Assembly: GCF_963678635.1 (NCBI RefSeq) | Contig: NC_087062.1 | Location: 58,296,129 to 58,360,128 of the forward strand | Reading direction: 5' to 3' | Length of the DNA: 64,000 nt | Source: Symsagittifera roscoffensis | Taxonomy: Eukaryota; Xenacoelomorpha; Acoela; Convolutidae | Part shown: positions 21,813 through 30,875 of the stretch, piece by piece | Layout: the number at the start of each line of letters is the position of its first letter | Numbering within the stretch: position 1 is the stretch's first letter | Notes under the pieces: model-generated | What the model saw: the letters and a program-made list of their open reading frames with translations, nothing else | The model's database searches: none | What the model was told of the DNA's origin: nothing | Made by a program: the position numbers and the translations under genes

Positions 21813-23295
21813 GGTGGGACAATACGTGTGGGTCTTTCAAAATGTCATACCGCCCAAGGGAACGAAGAAACTACTCAAGAAGTGGAGGGGACCATTCATG
21901 ATAACGGAAGTTCATCAACAAGGACGGTTCTACCGCTTGAGTACTGGGCGAGCAGCACATTATGAAAATCTGAAGCCTCACGTTCCGTCCCCGGAGGACT
22001 GGTGCATACCGAAGGACATGGAGGGTCTCGAGTACCTGGTGGTAGAGCCAGCGTGTGAAGTGGATGAAAAAGGCACCAGAGAGAAAAATGATGGTAATGA
22101 GAACTTGAGTTTGGACGACAATGAAAAGATAGAGGTGGAGTCTGAAGCAGGATCGTTTGTAGAAGAAGACTGGAACGACCCGGAGCAAGATGAGGTGCCG
22201 AAGTGGATGGAGCCAGATCGACCAATACCACCGGGGACCAGGACTGGCAATCGTAAACGGACCAGTACGAGGTACAACAGATACGGGGATAACTTCTTGA
22301 TCGATAAGATACAGCCAGACAAATTGGGCGAGGAACTACTGAGTGCAGGCGAACTGGAAGCCGAAGAGGAATGGCAGGTCATTGACGATGGTGGACACTA
22401 TCCGCAGGAAGACTACTCGACACCAGAATTGGAGACGGATCTCGAACAGAGTGAGATAGAGAGGAGTGAGAACACGAACTTGAGGATACTAGATTGGATG
22501 CGCGATGTCAAAGACGAGAGCCACGAAGGACAAAGCTTTCAACAAGTCGACGTGTCATCGGCAAATTATATGAAGACAGAGGACCCTCTTTTCGGATGGA
22601 CGGCAACAGACAGGCCACTGGACATTCCTCCGGACAATTCAGACCCGACAACATCGACGGGGACGTCGATAAATATTTTTGTCCGGGGAGTGGGGGTAGG
22701 ACTTACCCACACCGAAAATTTGATGATAAAGAAGCTCAAGGAAGTGAGAGAAACAAGCGAATTGGAACTGGAAGAAGAAGAGCCAGAGCCTACCATAGGT
22801 CGGAATTTCAAAACGAAGTTTGAAATACCCAATGAGTACTCGGAAAACATCATGATAACGGATAGCGACTTCATCCTGTCAAACAGGACTAGCGCGATCT
22901 GCGTCACGGCGGACATGAGTTTCAAATCAAGATTGGAAGCTGTCTTCAAAAGAGAGTACCAGAATGTGGAGTTTCTGTTCAGACAGAGACCAGGACTGGG
23001 AGGGATGGCAGCGCTTCCACCATCAGTAGCACAAGTCCCGGGCAAATTTCTGTGCTTCCTAGTGACGAGGGTCAATGACAGGAACACAATTGATCCCGAA
23101 CACGTGATGTTGGCAATAACAAGACTACGAGACTTGATGATTGAAAGAGGAATAACGGAGGTCTCAATGCCGGTGTATGACCCAAACAGGGGCAAACTGA
23201 GCTCAAGGGAATTGTACGCTATCCTACACGTAGTCTTCGCGGAAACTGAGATAATGGTGTATCTTCACAAGAAATACTACTTGAGCATCGCCTGA
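21778..23295 (+). CDS. pol: Integrase C-terminal domain plus macro-domain-like module, element 1
   Basis: 505 codons. Residues about 10-75 match the GPY/F-type integrase C-terminal domain (VGQYVWVFQ, KKLLKKWRGPF, FYRLSTGRAAHYENLKPH). An acidic linker of about 250 residues follows. Residues about 355-503 resemble a macro domain of the OARD1 type: TDSDFIL then ICVTADMSFKSRLEAVFKREY (compare the usual GDL...SADL.MG.GIA), a Gly-rich LGGMAALPP loop, a FLCFLVTR strand, then a helix and MPVYDPNRGKLSSRELYAIL followed by VVFAETEIMVYLHKK. Macro domains bind or hydrolyse ADP-ribose. The call rests on motif order seen by eye. The final 150 residues are also present in element 2. Confidence 0.75.
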   Translation: MTKKYYKQSTYEVGQYVWVFQNVIPPKGTKKLLKKWRGPFMITEVHQQGRFYRLSTGRAAHYENLKPHVPSPEDWCIPKDMEGLEYLVVEPACEVDEKGTREKNDGNENLSLDDNEKIEVESEAGSFVEEDWNDPEQDEVPKWMEPDRPIPPGTRTGNRKRTSTRYNRYGDNFLIDKIQPDKLGEELLSAGELEAEEEWQVIDDGGHYPQEDYSTPELETDLEQSEIERSENTNLRILDWMRDVKDESHEGQSFQQVDVSSANYMKTEDPLFGWTATDRPLDIPPDNSDPTTSTGTSINIFVRGVGVGLTHTENLMIKKLKEVRETSELELEEEEPEPTIGRNFKTKFEIPNEYSENIMITDSDFILSNRTSAICVTADMSFKSRLEAVFKREYQNVEFLFRQRPGLGGMAALPPSVAQVPGKFLCFLVTRVNDRNTIDPEHVMLAITRLRDLMIERGITEVSMPVYDPNRGKLSSRELYAILHVVFAETEIMVYLHKKYYLSIA

Positions 23296-23787
23296 GTTGG
23301 GCACACGGGGTCTCGAAATGGGCGTGAGGGAAGAGTCTTGAGTTAGGTACTGGGGTGCGGCACATGTAAAGGGATCTTAAGACGCGATTGGCATGACAAT
23401 TGATTTTAGAAGGATTAACGGTGCTAAAACATAAAAGGAATCTGCATGCTTTTAAGGAAATTCCAATTGAATTGTTTTAAGTGGAATGAAAATGATAAGA
23501 TTTTAACCATACTGGTAAAAGGGGGGTTTCTAGGTTAGGAACATGACATATTAAGTCGTAATATGGTTTCTGTTTTCAGATCAAGTTTGATAAACAAAGT
23601 TGAAAATCCAACTATACTCAAGCGAGAGACAGAAAGGGAAGTCTTGATTGAACTCGCGATAATCGACACCTGCAGCAAGTATTTGCAAGGGAACATTTCT
23701 AGAGAATTCTTGAGTTGGGTACTTCTTGAGTCGGTAAGGTAATTCTTGAGCTGGTTAATACTTGAATACATCCCGAAGTCACAGAGA
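23296..23787 (+). other. Region between pol and accessory frame, element 1
   Basis: Noncoding. It repeats CTTGAGTTGGGTAC-like phrases (near 23290, 23337, 23708 and 23745) and holds a TTTTCAG acceptor candidate at 23573-23579. The open phase of the next protein extends upstream to about 23746, but the first ATG is at 23788. Confidence 0.5.
23573..23579 (+). promoter_or_regulatory. Candidate 3' splice acceptor (TTTTCAG)
   Basis: TCTGTTTTCAGAT matches the nematode acceptor consensus and lies about 208 bases upstream of the accessory ATG at 23788, between two coding blocks. It could produce a spliced or leader-trans-spliced subgenomic mRNA for the accessory proteins. This is inference from one motif. 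Confidence 0.4.
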
Positions 23788-24498
23788 ATGGCAGACAGGT
23801 TCTGGAAATCCATGCCCGCGGCCCTGAAGAAGCCTACTCTCGATGAGCTGTACAGACGCCTGAGGGACCTGGATTATACCCAGATAGACGAGAGAATGGC
23901 GGTAATGCTGAATGCCATCCTCCAGTTGGAAGAACAGGGTGAAAGCAGGGAGTCTGCGACGGAGGCTGTCTTGATGGTCGGCTACACCACCGAGGGAATA
24001 TCAATTCAGGAACAGACCAGATGGTTGTCTTGGAATGTGGATGGAGGAGTAAGGGGCTTTGACTTGGCAAGGAATCCTGGCCTGAGTAACAATTCCGAAT
24101 ATGGCGCAGGAGAATTCCCACTACCAACTAGGCCATCAGCAAGATCGACAGGCCAAAGCTCGAGTAAGGTGCCATCGATGACGCGAGTGCAACAGACGAC
24201 TGAGGCATATCCGGATCTTGGTGTTCTAAAGAAAGAGCTCGAGAAGACGCAGAGGGAAAGGAACAAGGCGAACCTCGATCTGGATCAGGCAAAGCTGGAT
24301 CGGGAAAAGGCTCATCTGGAAAGGGACCAGGCGGTCATCGAACGAGATCAGACTCTGAGGTTGCTTGAGATGCTGCGGGCTGAACATCAGCAGGAACTAA
24401 GGGTGCGGGAGAATGCCGCGAATTGTGAGCAACTGAAGTCTGAGATGGATAGAAGAGAATATAACGAAGTATCGGGAAGCGAAGACGCCAACGGCTGA
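23788..24498 (+). CDS. Accessory ORF2 N-terminal part (coiled coil), element 1
   Basis: About 236 codons from ATG 23788 (MADRFWKSM). Residues 10-110 form a compact domain, LDELYRRLRDLDYTQIDERMAVMLNAIL followed by a GFDLARNPGLS block, that is clearly related to the start of the element 2 accessory frame at 35190. It is followed by a Ser/Pro-rich linker and, from about residue 145, a long heptad-like coiled coil rich in Glu, Arg and Leu. It stops at 24498, right after the point where similarity passes to a different accessory protein. Function unknown. I infer that the rest, including the SGNH domain kept in element 2, was removed by an internal deletion. Confidence 0.7.
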   Translation: MADRFWKSMPAALKKPTLDELYRRLRDLDYTQIDERMAVMLNAILQLEEQGESRESATEAVLMVGYTTEGISIQEQTRWLSWNVDGGVRGFDLARNPGLSNNSEYGAGEFPLPTRPSARSTGQSSSKVPSMTRVQQTTEAYPDLGVLKKELEKTQRERNKANLDLDQAKLDREKAHLERDQAVIERDQTLRLLEMLRAEHQQELRVRENAANCEQLKSEMDRREYNEVSGSEDANG

Positions 24499-25078
24499 GT
24501 CAATATATGCGATAGACTACAGCAGGAGACTCGAGTTGTTTGAGACTGCATGCAAAGTATTCGCCATACCAATGGAAGTCAGGCACGTATGGAGCCGCTT
24601 GAGGTACTTTCCATGGTTTCGAGCGACACTGACGTCTTGGTTATACATGACAACGAAAAATCACATGAGAAAGCATCAAAAGGAGTATCGACAGTTCCAG
24701 GCCGAGATTGGGCCGGAAGCTTTCAAGAGACCCCTGTTAACCCATCGAAATGCGATTACGACAGGATGGAAAAGAGTAGGTAAAAGGTCTAGAGACAATA
24801 CCAAAACGAGGGAATCGATACTAGAGGAGGACATGGCGAAGAACGTGAGCCTGAGCCTGCACAACTCCTTTTGTTTGAACCGGGAATCTAGGGTGAAGGC
24901 ACTACCCAACCAGGCAAAGAGGTTGCAGGAGCAAAGGGAATGGATGCGATCCTATGAACAGCTGAAGGCTTGGGAGGAGATCGTGATTAGCTCCGATGAT
25001 GAAGAAGAACTGTTGAAACAGTTTGCCGTATCTAGTACCTCAGGGTACGGCACCTCCAAGGCGAAGAGTGCGAAATGA
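24482..25078 (+). CDS. Accessory ORF5 C-terminal part, element 1
   Basis: An open frame overlapping the end of the preceding one in another phase. The first ATG is at 24550 or later, but similarity to element 2 begins upstream (LFETACKVFAIP against LFRTTCKVLRIP). Conserved blocks are VWSRLRYFPWFRA, a FQAEIGPEAFKRPLLTHRNAIT segment and NVSLSLHNSFCLNRES. It ends with an acidic DDEEELL tail. It matches the last protein of element 2 (27659-28117), where that frame runs into the LTR. Family unknown. Retention of exactly this end in the deleted element suggests that the sequence or protein is useful, or simply that the deletion stopped here. Confidence 0.65.
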   Translation, partial: KTPTAESIYAIDYSRRLELFETACKVFAIPMEVRHVWSRLRYFPWFRATLTSWLYMTTKNHMRKHQKEYRQFQAEIGPEAFKRPLLTHRNAITTGWKRVGKRSRDNTKTRESILEEDMAKNVSLSLHNSFCLNRESRVKALPNQAKRLQEQREWMRSYEQLKAWEEIVISSDDEEELLKQFAVSSTSGYGTSKAKSAK

Positions 25079-25506
25079 GCGGATGGTTCAAAGAGATCTT
25101 GAGTCTTGAGAGGGAAGGGGGGCTTGAGTGTGAATCTGGATGAAACCTGGGTTCACGAAAAAGAAATTTTAACGAATCAGATATTGTTATTAATATGTTA
25201 TATTTACTATATAAATCAAAATGCTGCATGACAATTTCCTGATTGAATGGGACAAAAGAAATTTTAAATAATTGGCTTGAAAAGCAAGAATTCAAGGGTG
25301 CAGGTGTGTGCAGATTTTGATTGCTGTTTAGCGATAGTGTGAAAATTTTACATGGCCGTGAATTTTGGGGTGTAGATAAGCTTAAGTCTGCTGCAAACTT
25401 CTGTAAATGACCACTGGCACTGTACCTTGAGCAACACTCGGTTTTCTGGGACTCACTGGCAGACGACAGCACGCGATGAGGACATCGATCTTGAGTCCGG
25501 GGAGTA
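25079..25506 (+). other. 3' untranslated region, element 1
   Basis: Noncoding, A+T-rich in the middle. It contains an all-purine run, GAGAGGGAAGGGGGG, at 25108-25122, which could be an upstream polypurine tract, and a weaker purine run just before the LTR. Confidence 0.5.
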
Positions 25507-26410
25507 TGTGCCAGTCGGTCATATTTGGAAGTTTGACCTTGAGAAAAACAAGAACGCTTAATTTTGGAGTGAAATTTGATTTTTCAAAAATTCGAATGGA
25601 GCCTGTCATGCACAATTTTCTCGCGATAACCGAAAACCGAAAAAGAGAAATCAGAATGATCGAGTAACAATCGCGGGAAAGTTGCCAGATAAAGCAGTAG
25701 GAAATTGCCATTCGCAATTTCCGTCACAATAAAACTAGAGTAGAGCTGTCCTATCTGAAACAGAAGGAAGCGTATTCCCGAGAACTGGACTTTTATTGCT
25801 CGACTGAATTATTATTCAAACTGAACTAGAGTGAACCTTCGATGGAAAGGTGGACAGCCTGAGTGTCCCAATGGTTCACGAGAAACCATACTCTAGAGTT
25901 CAAACTTGTTCCTGTTATTGAAACTGATAAACATTAAACTTATTTAGTTACATTATTTAATTCTCGAGTTGATTACCGACTTAATTACTCCCAGTTCTTG
26001 AGCGTGCTACGATGTGAGTACTCAATTTAAATTTCTAGAGTGTGTTTTATGATTGTTATGTTGAGGTAAGGCGAGTTTTAGGTTGATCCATCTGAAATGG
26101 ATCAAAGTTCCACTGTCTAACAAAAGTAACTTAACGGATTGTTCCGACCCGGTTTTTAACGGCGTTCATGTATTTTGGGTATCTAGAGACCTAAGTATGG
26201 GGACGTTCTCATTTCTAGAGTGGGGGGATATTTTGGTAGTAGCCTTTAAGCTGTAACGGGTTGTAGTCTCATGTCACAAGCGAACCGAATTGGCTCCGAC
26301 TGATTTGAGGTAGAAAAACACAAGAGATAGTGTCCCTGACTCTTGAGCCAATGGTTAGCGGGCCTATTTTTCTTAAGCCTCATGTGTGACTACAGTAGAC
26401 AAATGTTACA
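25507..26410 (+). repeat. Element 1 3' LTR
   Basis: 904 bp direct copy of the 5' LTR with about 14 substitutions and no length change. It is preceded by CCGGGGAGTA, a short purine-rich run that may be the polypurine tract. It is followed at once by LINE sequence (TAAAGGACAAAAG). Confidence 0.92.
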
Positions 26411-27290
26411 TAAAGGACAAAAGACTTTGGCCTGACCAAGTTTCTAGTGATTGTAAACCTTCATGTATGCGTGTTACATCCGATTTTTCTTCAATTTGAC
26501 GGTATAATTTTGCATCGTCATCAAATAGATCTTTTTTTGACGCTATTTTTTGTTCGGCATTGTGTTGATGTATGTTAAAAACAGTACTGGGCCGAGTACT
26601 GAACCCTGGGGTATCCCACTTTTTACTGGCTGGCATGAGGATCTTGAATTGTTAATTACCACTCTCTGTTGTCGTCCCGAAAGAAAGTCTGTTATCCAGT
26701 TCAAGGTCCTTCCAGTTACTCCATACTGTCTAAGAACTCCGATCAATCTTTTGTGTGTACCGAATCGAAGGCTTTCTTGAAATCCAAGTATATCAAGTCG
26801 ACATTTTCAGGTTTGTCCATTGCCCTGGTGAAGTCATCAATTACTTTCAGAAGTTGTACGTTCAGTGAACGTCCAGATCAAAAACCGTATTGTGCATTTG
26901 TTAATAGCCCTTTTTCATTGAAATGATCCATAAAATGCTTTCGAACAAAGTTTTCGAATAATTTGCAACATATTGATGTTAAACTGATTAGTCTATAGTT
27001 ATCTGCCCTCCATTTTTTACCTTTTTTGAAAATTAATAGAATATTAATATTGAACAATATAGAAGATGCTACGCAATAACTAACTTTCTTATAATCTGTT
27101 TCAAAATGCGCTGGAAGCAAGGCCCTCTACGAGTCCCAAGTTTTTCTACAAAACAGAGGATGCTAAATTTTTTAACATCTGTATGAAAATGCGCTGAAGC
27201 AAGGCTAAAATGCCTATTTTGATTTTGTGTGAGAGCACCTGTTTTTTTTCTGCAAAATGACTTCGTCAACTAAGTCAGGATACAAGATAC
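26411..27290 (-). pseudogene. CR1-like LINE, RT part
   Basis: On the minus strand the frames from about 27120 to 26411 encode RT: an N-terminal DNYRLISLTSICCKLFE block with NAQYGF, the LIYLDFKKAFD block with the first catalytic Asp, SGIPQGSVLGPVLF, and a degenerate catalytic box in which F-D-D-D-A-K replaces the usual F/Y-A-D-D. It ends with WSGQSLLSF. A stop replaces a residue just after NAQYGF, and a frame change separates two further pieces, so it is dead. The missing continuation is at 8656-9426, which proves that element 1 inserted into it. Sequence from 27121 to 27290 may be its decayed upstream part. Confidence 0.85.
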
Positions 27291-27347
27291 AAGAAACTCA
27301 TTAAGCAAGGTCTCGAACCAACGGACGTATGACTCGAACCAACGGAC
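27291..27347. repeat. 15 bp direct repeat abutting the element 2 3' LTR
   Basis: CTCGAACCAACGGAC occurs at 27312-27326 and again at 27333-27347, the second copy touching the LTR edge. It is not repeated at the other end of element 2 (48173 onwards), so it is not a target duplication of the usual kind. Confidence 0.6.
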
Positions 27348-27667
27348 TGTATCATTCGCCCAAATACTACACAGTGACGGAGCGTAGAAAAAGTAGCTAT
27401 TGACGACTGGCCGGCGTCATTTACCTAGATTCTACTCGTTTTTCACCGTCTCGACCTAGCCAGTTGTTTTTCTGGTCTGTCTAGGGCTAAGTAAAAGGTT
27501 ACTATTATTAGGCCATCAGTCAAACGACTTTTAATCAGCTTCCGTTTACATGCGAATACAACCACATAGCTGGGTCTCGGATCCTCAGACTACATGATTG
27601 CTATTAAAAACACGGCTCGAATATCCTATTTTACTATGTTTTTGATGGCAGTTCTTTATTAAACCCA
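27348..27667 (-). repeat. Element 2 3' LTR
   Basis: 320 bp. On the minus strand it starts TGGGTTTAATAAAG and ends GATACA, near identical to 47852-48172 with about nine differences. It provides the TAA stop of the last accessory frame at 27659-27661. An AATAAA lies at 27660-27655 (minus strand). Confidence 0.9.
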
Positions 27668-29236
27668 TCTCTCCTGCTCTAACAGCCTCGGTTTGCAACA
27701 AGGTAGCAAGTCCACATTCACCTTTTGCTCCCGTTTCCTGCAAAAGCTGTTATGCAGACACAGGCTCACATTCCGTTCTAGGTCAGCTCGTAAGACCTCT
27801 CTCTTTTCAGCTTCAGTAATACAAGGAGCTCCAGCTGCTCGCTTCACCGCCATGGTAACAGCGTTTTTGTGCGTTAGGAATGCTCTCATATAGGTTCCCG
27901 GTCCTATATTTAGCTGGAAGAATTGATAGGCTTCCGTGTTCCTAGACATATGACGCTTCGCACCTTCATTTATCACTGCACGGAACCAAGGCATCAACCT
28001 TTGCCTTGACCATATCCTCTCAATGACTTTGGGTATTCTTAGAACCTTGCAGGTGGTTCTGAAAAGGTCTAAGTTGTGGTTCATCTTCACGATGCTTAGT
28101 TGCTCAGGTGTCGGCACGGCCGTCTCCTGCTCACTCGTGCACGCTCACTCAAGTCTAACCACCTCATCCATCACCACCATGTGCGTAGGGTATCTACTAT
28201 TGCAATATGGTGCAGAGCTCGAACCCACCAGATATTTCGAGCTAATAGGTCTATGATAGGCCTCACTGTCTTTCGACCCCTCGTTCATTCAAAATGATTC
28301 CCAGCCTGGTTTGTTCCACCATCAACAAGCCAGTTTCTTTGATTCGCTCGACCCAGAAATCAAGTACCACAACTTGCTCACAGTCAAAGTATGCTTCCCT
28401 GGCTTCCTCGTCCACGAAGGGATTGTACGCCATCCTTGGTATGCCTGACACATATCGGAATGACTTCAACTTCCCCAGTGTTGCATAGTCCTTCTGTCCC
28501 CTGACTGCTTCAATTGACTACCGGCTCACCTTCAACTACTTGTTGGAGTATCTTCTCATTTCTTCCAATCTGCGATAGCTTTCCATGTCGTTCGATTCTT
28601 TATTTGGTATGGGCAGCGGCATGTCCTGATATAGCTCCAGGAGTGCCCTCAGAAAGTTTCGTTCACGATCAACTCCCCCTTGCCGAATGATTTTATGCAT
28701 TCCTCCAATACAGGAGTGGGGATACGATCCACCACGAAACTTACAAAGCAAAGGGCATCTTTACGCTTAGCCCAGGCTATCGCCCAATCGTCTCTAGAGA
28801 TCAACACCCGCAGGGCTTACATCAATTCCAGTTCCTGTTCCATTGATTTCGAGTCGTCGTTGGCTTCATATTCCGATCTCTTGATTCCCGTTAAACGCCA
28901 GGCCAGTCGTACCTGCAAGTCAGTTCTTGCACACGGATAGGCCAGGTATGCTGCCACTGTCGTAGGTGCATGCATCGTCTCGTCGAATTATCTTTGGAGG
29001 GTCGCCCTCCAAGAGGTTTCTAGCAGTTTCTCCAGCCCGATTTCATTTGCCTCAGAGGACATCATCGTGCTAAATTCTTTCCGACTCAATTTAGAGTTCT
29101 CCGCCAGCTCCTTCAAAAACTCCTGCATGGCTTGCTTCTCGTCCCAGGCCATCAAGTGCCCTCTCGCGGAATTCCTTGCCCTCTGCATCTCTACATAGCC
29201 CCCTGCTGGATCTTCCATGTGGACTGAGTCTGGCAC
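27659..29236 (-). pseudogene. Accessory ORF5, element 2 (fragmented)
   Basis: The last coding block before the LTR. Pieces at 29236-28988, 28751-28536, 28469-28263 and 28117-27659 are separated by stops and phase changes but are adjacent and similar in composition. The final 152 codons match element 1 (24482-25078): an LFRTTCKVLRIP block, a W-S-R-Q-R then PWFRA motif, an AFLTHKNAVT segment and NVSLCLHNSFCRKRE. The reading frame enters the 3' LTR and its stop codon is made of LTR bases. The upstream segments contain an EFLKELAENSKLSRKEF helix and a FDCEQVVVLDFWVERI segment. No family recognised. Confidence 0.6.
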
Positions 29237-29454
29237 TGTGATCCGACTTTACTCGACCACGCCGAGTTGTCCCTCCAACTTCATCCGGGCCATGTTGGTT
29301 CGCGAGGGCTTTTAATCATCAAGTCCTCCAGATCCACACTGACTGATGGCTCCATTTCGAGCTTCGTATCCGCCAAAGTCCGTGCGTGTACGTTTTTCTT
29401 CGATCTTGTGGCCGTTGTGGTCAAACCTGCCAATAGCATAGGGGGTATCAGGTT

Positions 29455-30875
29455 CTATTTTTCTCCCCCGACCATCGTCGCACCATCTCCTTGTCCACTC
29501 TCACTTGGACGAGCTACTCTTGCCAACGAGGCCACCACTGCACTGGCTTTCGACTTCACCACTTTATGATTCACAGTTTTGCTTCTTGTCTTTCCTTTCA
29601 ACTGCTTCAGCCCTTTCTTGGCTCGCCTTACGGGTAATTTTCTCGTGATCTGCTGATCATTGGCACTGTCCTCTGTAACTGACTCGGTCAGAACATCAGA
29701 CTCAATAGAGTCATTAGTTTCTCCAGAACCTCGCGCATGATGGGTTGCTTTAAACCCACCTTCATTACGGACTGCGTCCCGTACCTGCGTATCACGTCCC
29801 ATGTCCTTTCCATGAATGTCACTCGGTTCCAGGTCACTCCTGCCTTACGTTCAAGCTCACTCTGGTATCTCTCCCACTCCTCTTCAGGTAATGTGCTCAG
29901 GAAGGATACCCTCATGGTTTCGTCAATTCTTCTCCTCCTTGGTGATTCATGGAGCAGTTTCTGTATGTCCCTACTCCGGTAGTCCATTGCCAGGCCTATT
30001 GGATCCACTGGGGATAAGCTGGCCGGCGCCTCCCTTGTAGGGGACACGAAAGACGATGGTGTCATCAGCAACAGATTTCGATCGACTTCCCCGTCGTCGT
30101 CTTCACTGAAGTGGTATCCCAGCAAGTCTCTCTCAAACGCTCCTAGATCCAATCCGTTCGACTGCTCTCTCTTTCCCTCCATGTGATCGTCTTCCTGGTC
30201 CATCTTTTCATCATCGTTCGTGTCTGGTTTCGGCCCAGGTCCCGAAGGGCCTGGCCGCATGTCCATGCCCGAGTCCGGCCGCGTCGGTACGGTCAGATCC
30301 CCTGCGTGATAGAATAACTCATCATTCACCAGGAATTCTACCGATTCGTCGCCATATGGCGCCAGCTCGTCAATCGTGATGTACGTGCCTCCTCTGCACT
30401 CCTTTGCCACTTCCAATAATATCACTTTCACTTCTCCTGGCCACTTCAATCGTGATCAATCTTCGGCTTGTGTGTACACGTCAACGGACACTCCTGGCCT
30501 CCTGGAAGGTGGTGCCTTGCTCTTCTACCGGCTCCATGCATCAGGGAACGTGAAGTCGAAAGTATGCATGGCCGTAATTTTCTAACTGATGAAGCGCGGC
30601 TCCATCCCTTCACTCCATTTCCGCATTTTCTCTTCCGCATCACGAGCCGCTCCAATGCGAGGGGCAGTGACAGGAGACGTGACCCCCAACAACATCCTCC
30701 TTATCGGTGGATATCGGGGGCATTGGTCCGGCAGAGGCCTAGACCCGGAAAGCCACTCTTGCTGATTCTCTTTGACGTGTGCATATGCTTCCGGCCAAAG
30801 TGGGACCCGTATCGCCTCGCCTGAATCCTTTCACCACTGGTCGCAGATTCCAAAGCTTCGGATTAGACTAGACAT
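29455..30875 (-). pseudogene. Accessory ORF4, element 2 (charged protein, several stops)
   Basis: The phase opens with an ATG at 30875 whose bases overlap the stop of the preceding frame (ATGTCTAG, 30875-30868). It is interrupted by four in-frame stops (a TGA near 30830, TAGs near 30580 and 30535, and a TGA near 30460), then stays open from 30449 to 29688, and after a frameshift near 29740 continues to 29455. Visible features: a WPGEVKVILLEVAKE segment, an acidic middle with DDEKMDQEDDH, a TLPEEEWERYQSELERKAG helix, and a basic C-terminal RRAKKGLKQLKGKTR stretch that could bind nucleic acid or act as a nuclear signal. No known family. It appears to be a decayed copy of a long polar protein. 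Confidence 0.6.

Larger units (their letters stand above)
9427..26410 (+). mobile_element. Giant element 1: Ty3/gypsy-like LTR retrotransposon
   Basis: A 16,984 bp element bounded by 904 bp direct LTRs beginning TGTG and ending TTACA. Order: LTR, primer site, about 4.1 kb of repeat-rich leader, gag with protease, RT, RNase H, acidic spacer, integrase, C-terminal macro-like module, an accessory coiled-coil frame, a second accessory frame, LTR. It lies in a LINE reading frame: the LINE resumes on both sides (WSGQSLLSF at the right, NTNKC at the left), which fixes the boundaries. I cannot resolve a clean target duplication. The LTRs differ at about 14 sites by eye (about 1.5%), so the insertion is not brand new. 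Coding frames carry several single-base frameshifts and one nonsense codon, so this copy is probably defective. Confidence 0.92.

Noticed and set aside
27312..27347. CTCGAACCAACGGAC pair as target duplication of element 2
   Set aside because: Both copies are on the same side of the element; the other flank (TTGGAGATGG) has no match.
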